A stretch of 29,448 nt of DNA, from NCBI GenBank assembly GCA_002377985.1, contig DFQW01000122.1:8131-37578 (forward strand), read 5' to 3'. The notes beneath the pieces were generated by a model. That model saw only the letters and a program-made list of their open reading frames with translations, was not told the origin of the DNA and made no database searches. This document shows positions 18,273-25,982 of this stretch, in pieces. Made by a program: the position numbers and the translations under genes. Within the stretch, counting starts at the first letter, position 1. Each line of letters starts with the position of its first letter. The stretch is from Halieaceae bacterium UBA3479 (GTDB taxonomy: Bacteria; Pseudomonadota; Gammaproteobacteria; Pseudomonadales; Halieaceae).

Positions 18273-20468
18273 TCAGGCCGACGGATGCGCGATTCGCCAG
18301 CAATAGTGGATGCGCGCTGAGCGCGAAAAATCCGGCGGAATTGAAGCCGCTGTCATGTCCTCCACCACCCAAGTAGCTCGTACCTCGGGATCCAATTCAA
18401 ACTTGCGCCGGTTAGTCGAAAAATACAGCACACCGCCCTGCGGATTGAGTCTTGCCATGGCCAGGGCAATCAAGCCGCCGTGGTCAGCCTGAATATCAAA
18501 GTCCGCTTGCCCCTTCGAATTTGAGAACGACGGCGGATCAAGCATGATCAGGTCGTAGACCCGCTCATCCTCCTGCAACCAGGCCCGGACATCGGCTCTG
18601 ACGCCGCGATGCTGTCGCTCTGACAGACCATTCAATGCGAGATTGGCCCGGAACCATTCCAGATAGGTAGTAGACGTGTCGACACTGGTGCTCGTAGTGG
18701 CACCTCCCAAAGCTGCGTGCAGCGTTGCAACGCCGGTGTAACTGAAAAGATTCAGAAAATGCTTACCCTTGCTCTGCTCACCGAGCCAAGAGCGGAGCGG
18801 CCGATGGTCCAGGAACAACCCGGTGTCCAGATAATCTCGAAGATTGATCAGTACCTTGGCGGCGCCTTCCCGAACGATAATCCGGTTCTCGTCTGAACCA
18901 AGTCGCTGATATTGCCCCCGGCCTCGCTGTCGACTTCTGGTCTTGAGCGCGATGCTGGAGCGATCTGCTATGCCGAAAACCACCTGAACCGCGTCGAGCA
19001 CCTCGCGCAGGTGCGCTGCCGCTTTGTCTTCAGGAATGGCCTTTGGCGCCTGATACTCTGCAATGTGCAAGTGGCCCTCATACCAGTCTATTGCCACTGA
19101 ATATTCCGGTATATCTCTATCGTACAATCGATAGCAGTCGACATTATCGCGCTTGATCCACGGCTTCAGACGCCTCAGATTTTTTTCGATTCGATTTACC
19201 AGGCTCTTGGCGCCGTCGGAGAGGGTTATTGGCCTCTCAGCACCGTCCACTTTTGCGGGGTTTTTGTCTCCGGGTGGAACAGTTTGATCTATCGCCCTGA
19301 AGTGGTTGTCTCCGCTAAGAGTGAAATGCAAACAATGAAGCTCAAGGCGACCGTTTTGCATGCGGCGCCGCTTGCGGGCGCGCAATCCTACCGCTTTACC
19401 CAGAGACAAATCCGACGTCAGCACAAGGCCTTCCCAGCCGACAAATTCGCGGCTCATCAGGTCACCGATAGCCGAATACAAGTGCACCAAGGCGTTCCGC
19501 TCACCCATTCTCTCTCCCCATGGGGGGTTCATAGCGAGCAGACCCGCGGGCATCGCCCGATGCGTCGGCCGCTTCACCTCGGCAAGACTCTTGCAACTTA
19601 TTCTGACGACACCCTCCAAGCCAAGCCGCGCGATGTTTTCCTGAGCGCGCCGCACTGCCTGTATATCCCCGTCGTAACCGCGAATCTCGAGGGTTTCGCT
19701 CCTAGATTGGGCGCGTGCCTCAGCCTCGCTCCTAATGGCAGCCCACTGCAACGCGTCATGCCCCAGCCAATGGCTAAATCCAAACTTTTCGCGCGAGAGC
19801 CCGGGGGCTCGATCCAGCGCCATCAGCGCCCCCTCTAGCAGCAACGTGCCGGAACCACACATTGGATCAATCAAAACCTCTCCCGCCCGAGCGCGCGAGG
19901 GCCAATCCGCCGCCCACAATGCAGCCGCCGCAACATTCTCTTTGAGCGGAGCGAGCCCACCCTCCAATCGGTAGCCTCGCCGATGCAGGCTATCGCCCGA
20001 CAAATCAATGCCGAGGGTGACCTGCCCTTTTGCAAGGCGCGCCGTGATGCGAACATCGGGTAGCTTGAGATCGACCGAGGGCCTGCCCAAACCCGCTGCA
20101 CGAAATTGATCGACAACAGCGTCCTTGATTTTTTGAGCACCGAACTGGGCATTGCGCATCCAACTCGCACGACCCGAAAAATCCACCATAAATGTTGATT
20201 TTTCAGTTAGATGAATTCGCCAATTAATGTCACTTACAATTTGATACAGGCCGTCGGCCCCATCCACCTCAGCGCGACTCAATAACAAAATCACACGATT
20301 GGCCAACCGACTCCACAGACAGACGCGATACGCGAGGGCAAGATCTCCGCTAAATGACACACCAACCGGCCGCTCAACCGGCTCCTCAGCGCCCAACGCT
20401 CTCAGCTCCTGCGCCAGCATTACCCCAACGCCGGCCGGGCACGTTGCAAGATAGTGATGCACGGTCAC
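18273..20468 (-). CDS. rlmL: Fused 23S rRNA methyltransferase RlmK/RlmL
   Basis: This bifunctional enzyme makes m2G2445 (N-terminal RlmL half) and m7G2069 (C-terminal RlmK half) of 23S rRNA, by E. coli numbering. The protein has 731 residues. A THUMP-containing region (about 45-155) precedes the first methyltransferase domain with DPMCGSGTLLLEGA (201-214) and the catalytic NPPWGER (314-320). The second, RlmI-like domain has NLFSYTGVATLHAALGGA (573-590) as its SAM site and LDPPSFSNSK (643-652). The fusion is the normal gammaproteobacterial form. It starts with GTG overlapping the upstream lipoprotein stop as GTGA (20465-20468). Its place at the end of a coupled gene chain and upstream of leuC is not one I recognise. 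Confidence 0.95.
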   Translation of the reverse strand: MTVHHYLATCPAGVGVMLAQELRALGAEEPVERPVGVSFSGDLALAYRVCLWSRLANRVILLLSRAEVDGADGLYQIVSDINWRIHLTEKSTFMVDFSGRASWMRNAQFGAQKIKDAVVDQFRAAGLGRPSVDLKLPDVRITARLAKGQVTLGIDLSGDSLHRRGYRLEGGLAPLKENVAAAALWAADWPSRARAGEVLIDPMCGSGTLLLEGALMALDRAPGLSREKFGFSHWLGHDALQWAAIRSEAEARAQSRSETLEIRGYDGDIQAVRRAQENIARLGLEGVVRISCKSLAEVKRPTHRAMPAGLLAMNPPWGERMGERNALVHLYSAIGDLMSREFVGWEGLVLTSDLSLGKAVGLRARKRRRMQNGRLELHCLHFTLSGDNHFRAIDQTVPPGDKNPAKVDGAERPITLSDGAKSLVNRIEKNLRRLKPWIKRDNVDCYRLYDRDIPEYSVAIDWYEGHLHIAEYQAPKAIPEDKAAAHLREVLDAVQVVFGIADRSSIALKTRSRQRGRGQYQRLGSDENRIIVREGAAKVLINLRDYLDTGLFLDHRPLRSWLGEQSKGKHFLNLFSYTGVATLHAALGGATTSTSVDTSTTYLEWFRANLALNGLSERQHRGVRADVRAWLQEDERVYDLIMLDPPSFSNSKGQADFDIQADHGGLIALAMARLNPQGGVLYFSTNRRKFELDPEVRATWVVEDMTAASIPPDFSRSARIHYCWRIAHPSA

Positions 20469-21598
20469 AATAGCGCGCCCTGCTCCAGCAAGAAGATCTC
20501 TCTAAGCAGCTCACGCCAAGTCGCATACTGCGCTTCGAGAGTACCCTCCAGCGTGATAACGGCATCTTCCATCGTCAGCACAACCGGCTGACTCTCGGAC
20601 TCCAGCGCCTCGGCCAACTCAAGCAGCGCCTGCTCCTGAATGCGGTATGAACGATAGGCCGAATACTCTGCCTGCATGCGAGAAAACTCCCCGTCCTCTG
20701 GACCCGACGACCTTGACGCCGCCATCAATTCATACTGATCGAGCCAGTTCGCCTGGGTAATCGCCGCTTCACGCCATAGGTCATAGGTTGGTCCGGCCCT
20801 CTCCAGCAAAAGCCCCAACTGTTCATCCATAGCGTCGCAAAATAAATACTCCTGATTTTTGATTCTCTGCACCCTGGCCAACATGGGGTCATCACTCGCC
20901 GGAACTCGTTTTAATGTCAGCACCGGTGATGCCTCGTCGAGATAATCCGTAAACACGTCGGGCGCTAATTCTCGCGCGTAGACCATCCCGGCCGTCGATA
21001 TCAAGCGAGACCGCTCCGTCGCTGTCCGCTCCAACCAGAATTCACCCATGCGATTACTCACCACGTTAAAAATCTGGCTTAGCGCAGAGAGGTCATCCAG
21101 CGGCTCATCTTGTCGGTAGGCCAATCGTAGCCGAAACCATTCCTCTCCCGTTACGTCCGAGACCCGGACGTCGATAATCAGGTCTCTGCCGTCAGAGACC
21201 ACTATCATGCTTTCAATATTAACGGGCGCCAGAGCCGACGCAGTGGGTACGACACGCACCACGCCCCACTGATCGCTGCGGACCAAAACTTCGCGAAGCA
21301 AACCGGGCAGCAGCCGTGACTCCAATGTCCTAACGGCCATGTATGCCGCCGTTTCTGCGGCCTCTGAACCGACCTCAAAGACCGCCACGTTAATATCGAG
21401 TGCTGGCCACAGGGGCCCTTCAGCACGCTGCAAGGGCTCCAGCGCGGCCAGTGGCGCTGACGGTGTCACTGCCGTCTCATCGCCACCCTCGCCCTCTACA
21501 GAAGGTGTCGGTGCCGCCGCGCAAGCTGACAAACAGATCCAGCATAGCGATAAGCAAAACTTTAAAATCAGCGTGCGTAGCACGGGAACCATGCTCAT
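20465..21598 (-). CDS. Predicted lipoprotein of unknown function
   Basis: I do not recognise this 377-residue protein. It begins with a lipoprotein signal peptide: a short basic N-terminus, a hydrophobic stretch of about 15 residues and the lipobox LSAC with Cys26 as the lipidation site. A short Pro/Glu/Gly linker (27-60) follows. A segment near 70-190 contains LDINVAVFEVGS, LREVLVRSDQWGVVRVVP and IIDVRVSDVTGEEW. It has alternating hydrophobic residues that suggest beta structure, somewhat like proteins that act on fluctuating outer-membrane or surface components, though no domain can be named. The remaining half is acidic and probably helical. ATG overlaps the stop of the preceding gene (ATGA) and the 3' end overlaps rlmKL, so synthesis is likely coupled with both. 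Residue +2 after the Cys is Ala, compatible with outer-membrane sorting. Confidence 0.8.
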   Translation of the reverse strand: MSMVPVLRTLILKFCLSLCWICLSACAAAPTPSVEGEGGDETAVTPSAPLAALEPLQRAEGPLWPALDINVAVFEVGSEAAETAAYMAVRTLESRLLPGLLREVLVRSDQWGVVRVVPTASALAPVNIESMIVVSDGRDLIIDVRVSDVTGEEWFRLRLAYRQDEPLDDLSALSQIFNVVSNRMGEFWLERTATERSRLISTAGMVYARELAPDVFTDYLDEASPVLTLKRVPASDDPMLARVQRIKNQEYLFCDAMDEQLGLLLERAGPTYDLWREAAITQANWLDQYELMAASRSSGPEDGEFSRMQAEYSAYRSYRIQEQALLELAEALESESQPVVLTMEDAVITLEGTLEAQYATWRELLREIFLLEQGALL

Positions 21599-22338
21599 TC
21601 TGTCTCAATATTTTCGGTTGTGCAGACGCGCCCACGAGACAGCGTTTCGGTGCAGCTGTAGCCCCGCTGCGCCGGGTCATAGCGGCCAAAGATCCGCGTC
21701 ACCACAAAATCGTGTCCTGTCCCTGGATCGCTCAATCGGGTGCGCTGCGCCACCGAATTACCATCACCTGACCGCGTAAAACGGTGCGCCACGTTTAATC
21801 CATCTGGCAGCTGGATTATAAAGTTCCACTGCTGACCATCCCACCAGCAAATCTCTCTTCCTAAACGATTGGCCTCATTCTGAGCCGCCTCCAGCGAGCA
21901 CACGAGCGCAAAACTATTCTCTCTCTCGATTCTGATCCACCGCGCATCTTGATCAATATGGAGCAACGCCGGCTCCACTACCAGCTCAGCCATTTTTGCC
22001 AGAGCAAACAGGGTATCGACGTTTCCCAACGCAGGGCCATGATAGGAGGCACCTTTCTCCGCGGCATCATTGCGACGACGAATTTCCCGCTGCACCTCCC
22101 TAAAAGTGCTGTTTAGCTGATTCTGGACGCTGTCGCTTCGAGCGTAGTCGACTTCCCAATGGCCCGAGAAGTCTGGCGCTGGGACAGCTGACATTTCGGG
22201 TTGTAGGTCGTTGCCACCACACCCATGCAAAATGGCGAACAAAACCAGCGCCGTAAGCGCGGAGCCGTGGGGAACTGCCGCCTTTTCAAGACCACAATGC
22301 TCGCCGACACGGGTGTCAGCAGGGAAGCTCCTCTTCAA
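21595..22338 (-). CDS. Putative secreted or lipoprotein, unknown function
   Basis: I do not recognise this protein of about 247 residues. The start is placed at TTG 22338, which overlaps the methyltransferase stop as TTGA, in line with the next two junctions. A TTG at 22356 is also open. A hydrophobic segment (ALTALVLFAIL) ends in LHGC, an imperfect lipobox because His replaces the usual small residue at -2. The N-region before it is unusually long, about 30 residues. The mature part starts near DFSGHWEVDYARSDSV, a beta-strand-like opening, followed by a charged helix (FREVQREIRRRN) and a beta-rich second half. Four further cysteines (in VCSL, EICWW, YSCTE and RVCTT) could form two disulfides, consistent with export. 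The product of the next gene is also exported, so the two may act together in the envelope. Confidence 0.7.
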   Translation of the reverse strand: MKRSFPADTRVGEHCGLEKAAVPHGSALTALVLFAILHGCGGNDLQPEMSAVPAPDFSGHWEVDYARSDSVQNQLNSTFREVQREIRRRNDAAEKGASYHGPALGNVDTLFALAKMAELVVEPALLHIDQDARWIRIERENSFALVCSLEAAQNEANRLGREICWWDGQQWNFIIQLPDGLNVAHRFTRSGDGNSVAQRTRLSDPGTGHDFVVTRIFGRYDPAQRGYSCTETLSRGRVCTTENIETE

Positions 22339-22952
22339 CGCTGGGCAGTACCCCAAACGTTGTAACCGGCAATGCGGGGCGTCCCCGGCAAGTACATCTG
22401 ATCAAATTGGCCCACCTCGAACCGCGCATTGCGAATCAGATCCACTATGGGTCGATTGAGATTGCAACCACCCAGTAAGCGCCGCCAGGTTGGATTGATC
22501 CGCTTCTGCCACCTTGCGACCGATGCGTCGGGCGCCTCACCGTGCTCGCAAAAGACAAGCTGTCCTCCGGGCTTGAGCACGCGGCGGATTTCCTCCAGCG
22601 CTGCCTCTGCATCAGGAATCGTGCAAAGACTGTATGTCATGAGCACGGTATCAAAACGCGCATCTGCCAACGGGATGCTCTCGGCGGAGCCCTCTACGAA
22701 CTCCAGAGGCACACCCAACGCCGCAGCGCGTGGCTGCGCGAGCCGCCAACTGGTGCGACAGGGATCTATCCCCACCAGCGAAGAGACGCTGTCAGTATCG
22801 TAGTACGGCAGATTATGGCCAGCGCCCATTCCGATTTCCAACACCGCGCCCCGCGCGAGGGGTACTACCTTTTGCCTTTGCTTGAGAATCGGCTTGGTGC
22901 CGCAAGCACAGGTAACAAGTCGTGGAACCACAACATCACTGTAAAACCCCAT
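22335..22952 (-). CDS. METTL7-like class I SAM methyltransferase
   Basis: A Rossmann-fold SAM methyltransferase of 205 residues. Motif I is VLEIGMGAGHN, the acidic residue after strand 2 is in GIDPCR, motif IV is DTVLMTYSLCTI, and LKPGGQLVFCEHGEAPD follows. The C-terminal NPTWRRLLGGCNLNR and the final YNVWGTAQ resemble, from memory, the corresponding part of eukaryotic METTL7/TMT1 proteins (membrane-associated alkyl thiol methyltransferases) and their bacterial relatives. The substrate is unknown and thiol or lipid methylation is only a guess. The ATG at 22952 is chosen because GGGAG (22961-22965) lies 8 bases before it. A GTG at 22961 would overlap that site. The stop codon overlaps the next start (TTGA). 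A 84-base spacer separates it from the acyltransferase upstream. Confidence 0.85.
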   Translation of the reverse strand: MGFYSDVVVPRLVTCACGTKPILKQRQKVVPLARGAVLEIGMGAGHNLPYYDTDSVSSLVGIDPCRTSWRLAQPRAAALGVPLEFVEGSAESIPLADARFDTVLMTYSLCTIPDAEAALEEIRRVLKPGGQLVFCEHGEAPDASVARWQKRINPTWRRLLGGCNLNRPIVDLIRNARFEVGQFDQMYLPGTPRIAGYNVWGTAQR

Positions 22953-22986
22953 CTCATACACTCCCAGTCAATTCCGGTGCCGACAG

Positions 22987-23010
22987 TGCCGCAAATGCAT
23001 GCATCCGGCA
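22987..23010. repeat. Nested palindrome upstream of methyltransferase gene
   Basis: TGCCG and CGGCA arms flank a perfect 10-base palindrome, ATGCATGCAT (22995-23004), in the spacer between plsC and the methyltransferase. The arms are slightly asymmetric about the core. It could be an operator or an mRNA hairpin, but no T-run makes it a terminator. Confidence 0.35.
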
Positions 23011-23036
23011 ATGAATCGCGTCGGCCGCAACTACAG

Positions 23037-23894
23037 TCAGCTTACGTCTTCGGGCACGTCGCCCTGCGCTGCGCGAGCGGCATCAGCCTGAGCCTCCAAC
23101 ACCTGCTGTAGTTTCGCGTCATGCTCCTCCGGCGTGAGTCGGCGATCGGCGTCGGGGTATGCCTGAGGGTCAATACGTCTCATCTCGGCTTCGATCCACT
23201 GTTCTACCCGCTGCATGAGCTCCCCCGGACTCTCGCCAACACCCGCAATAATGGGTTGCCCAATGGATACGGCCACTGTACCCGGGATAAAGGTAAAGCT
23301 TTTCCTGGGCCAACACCGCGAGGACGCAACAGCGATGGGAATGATACTCGCCCCGGTGGCAACAGCGAGTCGGGCGGCGCCGGTTTTGTATACCCCCTGC
23401 TCTCCTCTTTTTGATCGCGTTCCCTCGGGAAACATAATCACCCACTTGCCCGCATCCATGAGTTCTTCTCCCAGTAATGCCACCTTGCTCCAGGCATCCC
23501 CGCGGGCTGCGCGATCAATATGAATCATGTTCAGGCATGCCATCGCCCAGCCAAAGAATGGAATAAAGAGCAGCTCTCTCTTGAACACATAGGCCAGAGG
23601 CTGGGGCATTCGGCTTGCGAAGAAGAAGGTTTCCCAGGTCGATTGGTGCTTAGGACACAGAATGATGCGTTGACTGTCGCCCGCGCGAGGCAGGTGCTCT
23701 TCGCCTTTGACAACGTATTGAATTCCGCCAATGCGTCTGGCCGCTTCTATCGCGCCGCGAAGCCAGGGTCTGGCGATGCGCCACCAACGAAAATCCGGGC
23801 CTGAGAAAGGCGTCAGGACAATAATTAAAGAAGCCGCCGGGATGACCGTCACGGCCATCCACAGAAAGACCAGCAAAGATCTCAGCGCACCCAT
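23037..23894 (-). CDS. Lysophospholipid (1-acyl-G3P) acyltransferase family protein
   Basis: A PlsC-family acyltransferase of 285 residues, expected to acylate 1-acyl-glycerol-3-phosphate to phosphatidic acid at the inner membrane. A hydrophobic N-terminal segment (about 7-30) probably anchors it. Motif 1 is KHQSTWE (82-88), in which Glu replaces the usual Asp of the H-x4-D motif. I recall this variant as usual in one proteobacterial subfamily. Motif 2 is around YVFKRELLFIPFFGW (102-116) and motif 3 is FPEGTRS (155-161). IPIAVASS follows as motif 4. The C-terminal 50 residues are polar and Ala/Glu/Asp-rich, outside the domain. It is the first gene of the minus-strand run and is divergent from the small basic protein gene. 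The ATG at 23894 has only a weak ribosome-binding site. The gene could also be called plsC, but paralogues are common. Confidence 0.9.
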   Translation of the reverse strand: MGALRSLLVFLWMAVTVIPAASLIIVLTPFSGPDFRWWRIARPWLRGAIEAARRIGGIQYVVKGEEHLPRAGDSQRIILCPKHQSTWETFFFASRMPQPLAYVFKRELLFIPFFGWAMACLNMIHIDRAARGDAWSKVALLGEELMDAGKWVIMFPEGTRSKRGEQGVYKTGAARLAVATGASIIPIAVASSRCWPRKSFTFIPGTVAVSIGQPIIAGVGESPGELMQRVEQWIEAEMRRIDPQAYPDADRRLTPEEHDAKLQQVLEAQADAARAAQGDVPEDVS

Positions 23895-24040
23895 TTGTCG
23901 TATCCGCGATCAATGGAGTGATCTGGGAATAGAGAATTCAATGCCTCTCCCGCCACCAGAGTTTTTGAAACGAGCGCGCATTAAACCAGAAAGCGTCCTC
24001 GTCGGTCAGCCCGTTGCTTTCTGCCATGGCCCCGTAGGTT

Positions 24041-24046
24041 TATACT
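24041..24046 (+). promoter_or_regulatory. Possible -10 element in divergent spacer
   Basis: TATACT in the 170-base divergent spacer between the acyltransferase and the small basic protein gene. No convincing -35 hexamer sits 16-18 bases upstream. A transcript starting about 7 bases downstream would have a very short leader of roughly 12 bases, so the assignment is weak. Confidence 0.25.
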
Positions 24047-24064
24047 CACCGCGGAGGACATTGC

Positions 24065-24394
24065 GTGAAAAAACCGCCCACCAAACAAGATATGCGGGAA
24101 CATCTTGAGAGAGAGGTGGCGGCGTTTTTGTCCGAAGGCGGTACAGTGAAAGAGCTGAAAAACGGTGAGAGCGCCTACGACCGGAGCAGCATCCCGCCAA
24201 CCACCCCTCCTGTGTTCGAGGCGCGAAAAACGAGCCGCACGCCACTCAATGATGTGATCGCCGCCCTTGATGCGCGGCGCGCCGAGAAACGCAGCCGCAA
24301 AAAAATCGTTCGGCAGCGAGCGCCGAAACGGCGACGGCAAGTCGTGTATGACGATTTCGGAGAACCGCTGCGAGTCGTGTGGATAGAAGAATAG
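24065..24394 (+). CDS. Small basic conserved-type hypothetical protein
   Basis: A 109-residue cytoplasmic protein of unknown function. The GTG start has a good GGAGGA ribosome-binding site 7 bases upstream (24052-24057). Residues 10-31 form an amphipathic segment ending in FLSEGGTVKEL. The FLxxGGxVxE pattern resembles, from memory, the conserved core of the Pseudomonas RNA-polymerase-associated protein SutA and other short gammaproteobacterial proteins. This is a weak similarity. Residues 71-91 are strongly basic (clusters RRAEKRSRKK and PKRRR), suggesting nucleic acid or ribosome contact. The tail YDDFGEPLRVVWIEE is acidic and strand-like. It is divergent from plsC and 102 bases before the SDR fusion gene, with no terminator seen between them. 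Confidence 0.75.
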   Translation: MKKPPTKQDMREHLEREVAAFLSEGGTVKELKNGESAYDRSSIPPTTPPVFEARKTSRTPLNDVIAALDARRAEKRSRKKIVRQRAPKRRRQVVYDDFGEPLRVVWIEE

Positions 24395-24496
24395 GCCACC
24401 CACCCGACCGCAGATGGGGCATCCGCCAAATGGACAGAAACTGAACTAACCCAGAGTCCGATTCGTAAAGTGTAGCTCAGGCCTGCCGGTGTAATC

Positions 24497-25921
24497 ATGA
24501 TAACGCTGAACGAAACTATCGAGGTGCCCCGCTCTGTGGAGGCCTGCTTTCGCTACGTGGCGGATTTTCGCACCACCGCCGAATGGGATGCGACCGTTAT
24601 CGAAGCCCGAAAAGTTACCGAAGGAGCCATTGGCGAAGGGAGCCAATTTTCGCTCCTGTGCAAAGCCGGCCCTGCAAAAATCTCGTTATCCTACACCCTT
24701 GAGGAATTCACCCCATGGCAATGCCTCGTTCTTGTTGGAAAAAGTAGATGGTTTACCGTCAAGGATGTGATTACCTTCGAACCTGTCGGCAACGGCACTA
24801 CCCGAATTGAATACACCGCTCACTTTACATACCACTACGGTATGGAATCACTCGCGAGGCGCAATGAGCGTGGGTTAATAAAGATGGGCAAGGCCAGCCT
24901 CCGGGGCCTCGCCAAGGCGCTCGCCGATGACAATCCGTTACCCGTCAGCCTGCCCGACACAGAGAGAAAAGACGCACGGTTGATCTCGGCTCTCCGTTGT
25001 TTCACTCGGCACGGGTATCTGAGAGGCCAGAAGCGCTGGCATCCCTTGAGCTCCGACATGACGGATAAACATGTCGTCATCACAGGCGCTAGCTCGGGGC
25101 TAGGCTTTGCCACCGCGATGTCTCTGCTCGAGGCCGGGGCAGATCTCACGCTGGTTATTCGGGACGAAGCCAAAGTAGCGTGGATGCAAGATTCACTCGA
25201 ACGGGCAACAGGCCGCCGCGCGAGAGCGGTCGAGATCGCCGATCTGAGCTTGCTCGCTGAGGTGCAAACGTTATGCAAAAAACTACAGGCCAAAGCACGG
25301 CCTATCGATGTTTTGATCAACAATGCAGGCGCGCTCTTCAACGAGTACGCAAAAACAGACGAAGGCCTTGAGCGCAGCGTGGCGTTGCTGCTGCTTTCGC
25401 CATGGAAGCTGACAGAACTGTTGCATCCGCTTATGGCGGGACGCACCGAAACGACCCGCGTGATTAATGTCGTATCCGGGGGCATGTATACGCAGAAGCT
25501 CAAGCTGAACCGACTGATAATGGGGGCCGATGACTACAACGGCTCTGTTGCCTATGCGCGTGCCAAGCGAGCGCTCACGGTGCTGACCGAGCTGTGGGCC
25601 GAGGACTGGGCACAGGACAACATTGTTGTGAATAGTATGCACCCAGGCTGGGCAGATACGCCGGGCGTGCAGTCGGCTTTACCCGGATTCCGGCGCCTGA
25701 CCCAGCGGATCCTGCGAAGCGCTGAAGAAGGGGCAGATACCATCGTCTGGCTCGCGCGCGCGCGCGAGGCGGGCTTGATTTCGGGAAAGTTCTTTCTCGA
25801 CCGGGAACCGCGAACCACGCACTTACGCAAAGCCACTCGAGAATCTTCTGAGGAGCGCGCGCAGTTGCGGTACTGGCTTGAGAGTACCTATGAGGCTTTG
25901 GCGCTTGATCATCTGCCTTGA
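24497..25921 (+). CDS. SRPBCC domain - short-chain dehydrogenase fusion (DHRS12-like)
   Basis: A two-domain protein of 474 residues. Residues 1-145 look like an SRPBCC (polyketide cyclase / START-like) hydrophobic-ligand domain: ETIEVPRSVEACFRYVADF at the start and a TRIEYTAHF strand near 102-110. Residues about 188-470 are a short-chain dehydrogenase: TGASSGLG cofactor loop (196-203), NNAG (275-278), Ser327 (VVSGG) and Y353-x3-K357 (YARAK). SGGMYTQKL, MHPGWADTPGV and GKFFLDREPRTTHL match my memory of animal DHRS12 closely. Where DHRS12 has the catalytic Asn, this protein has Leu (about residue 301). The bound ligand is probably lipid-like, and the reaction is unknown. The ATG at 24497 has only a weak ribosome-binding site. 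A 7-fold CG repeat lies inside the SDR part. Confidence 0.88.
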   Translation: MITLNETIEVPRSVEACFRYVADFRTTAEWDATVIEARKVTEGAIGEGSQFSLLCKAGPAKISLSYTLEEFTPWQCLVLVGKSRWFTVKDVITFEPVGNGTTRIEYTAHFTYHYGMESLARRNERGLIKMGKASLRGLAKALADDNPLPVSLPDTERKDARLISALRCFTRHGYLRGQKRWHPLSSDMTDKHVVITGASSGLGFATAMSLLEAGADLTLVIRDEAKVAWMQDSLERATGRRARAVEIADLSLLAEVQTLCKKLQAKARPIDVLINNAGALFNEYAKTDEGLERSVALLLLSPWKLTELLHPLMAGRTETTRVINVVSGGMYTQKLKLNRLIMGADDYNGSVAYARAKRALTVLTELWAEDWAQDNIVVNSMHPGWADTPGVQSALPGFRRLTQRILRSAEEGADTIVWLARAREAGLISGKFFLDREPRTTHLRKATRESSEERAQLRYWLESTYEALALDHLP

Positions 25922-25982
25922 GCCTTACACTGCGTGAGAGTAACGTCTAAGACTGACAAGCCCGACACGTGAGTAGATATTC

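Noticed and set aside
24472..24480. GTAGCTCAG, resembling a tRNA D-arm
   Set aside because: No acceptor stem, anticodon arm or T-arm follows. The next bases run straight into the SDR fusion start at 24497.
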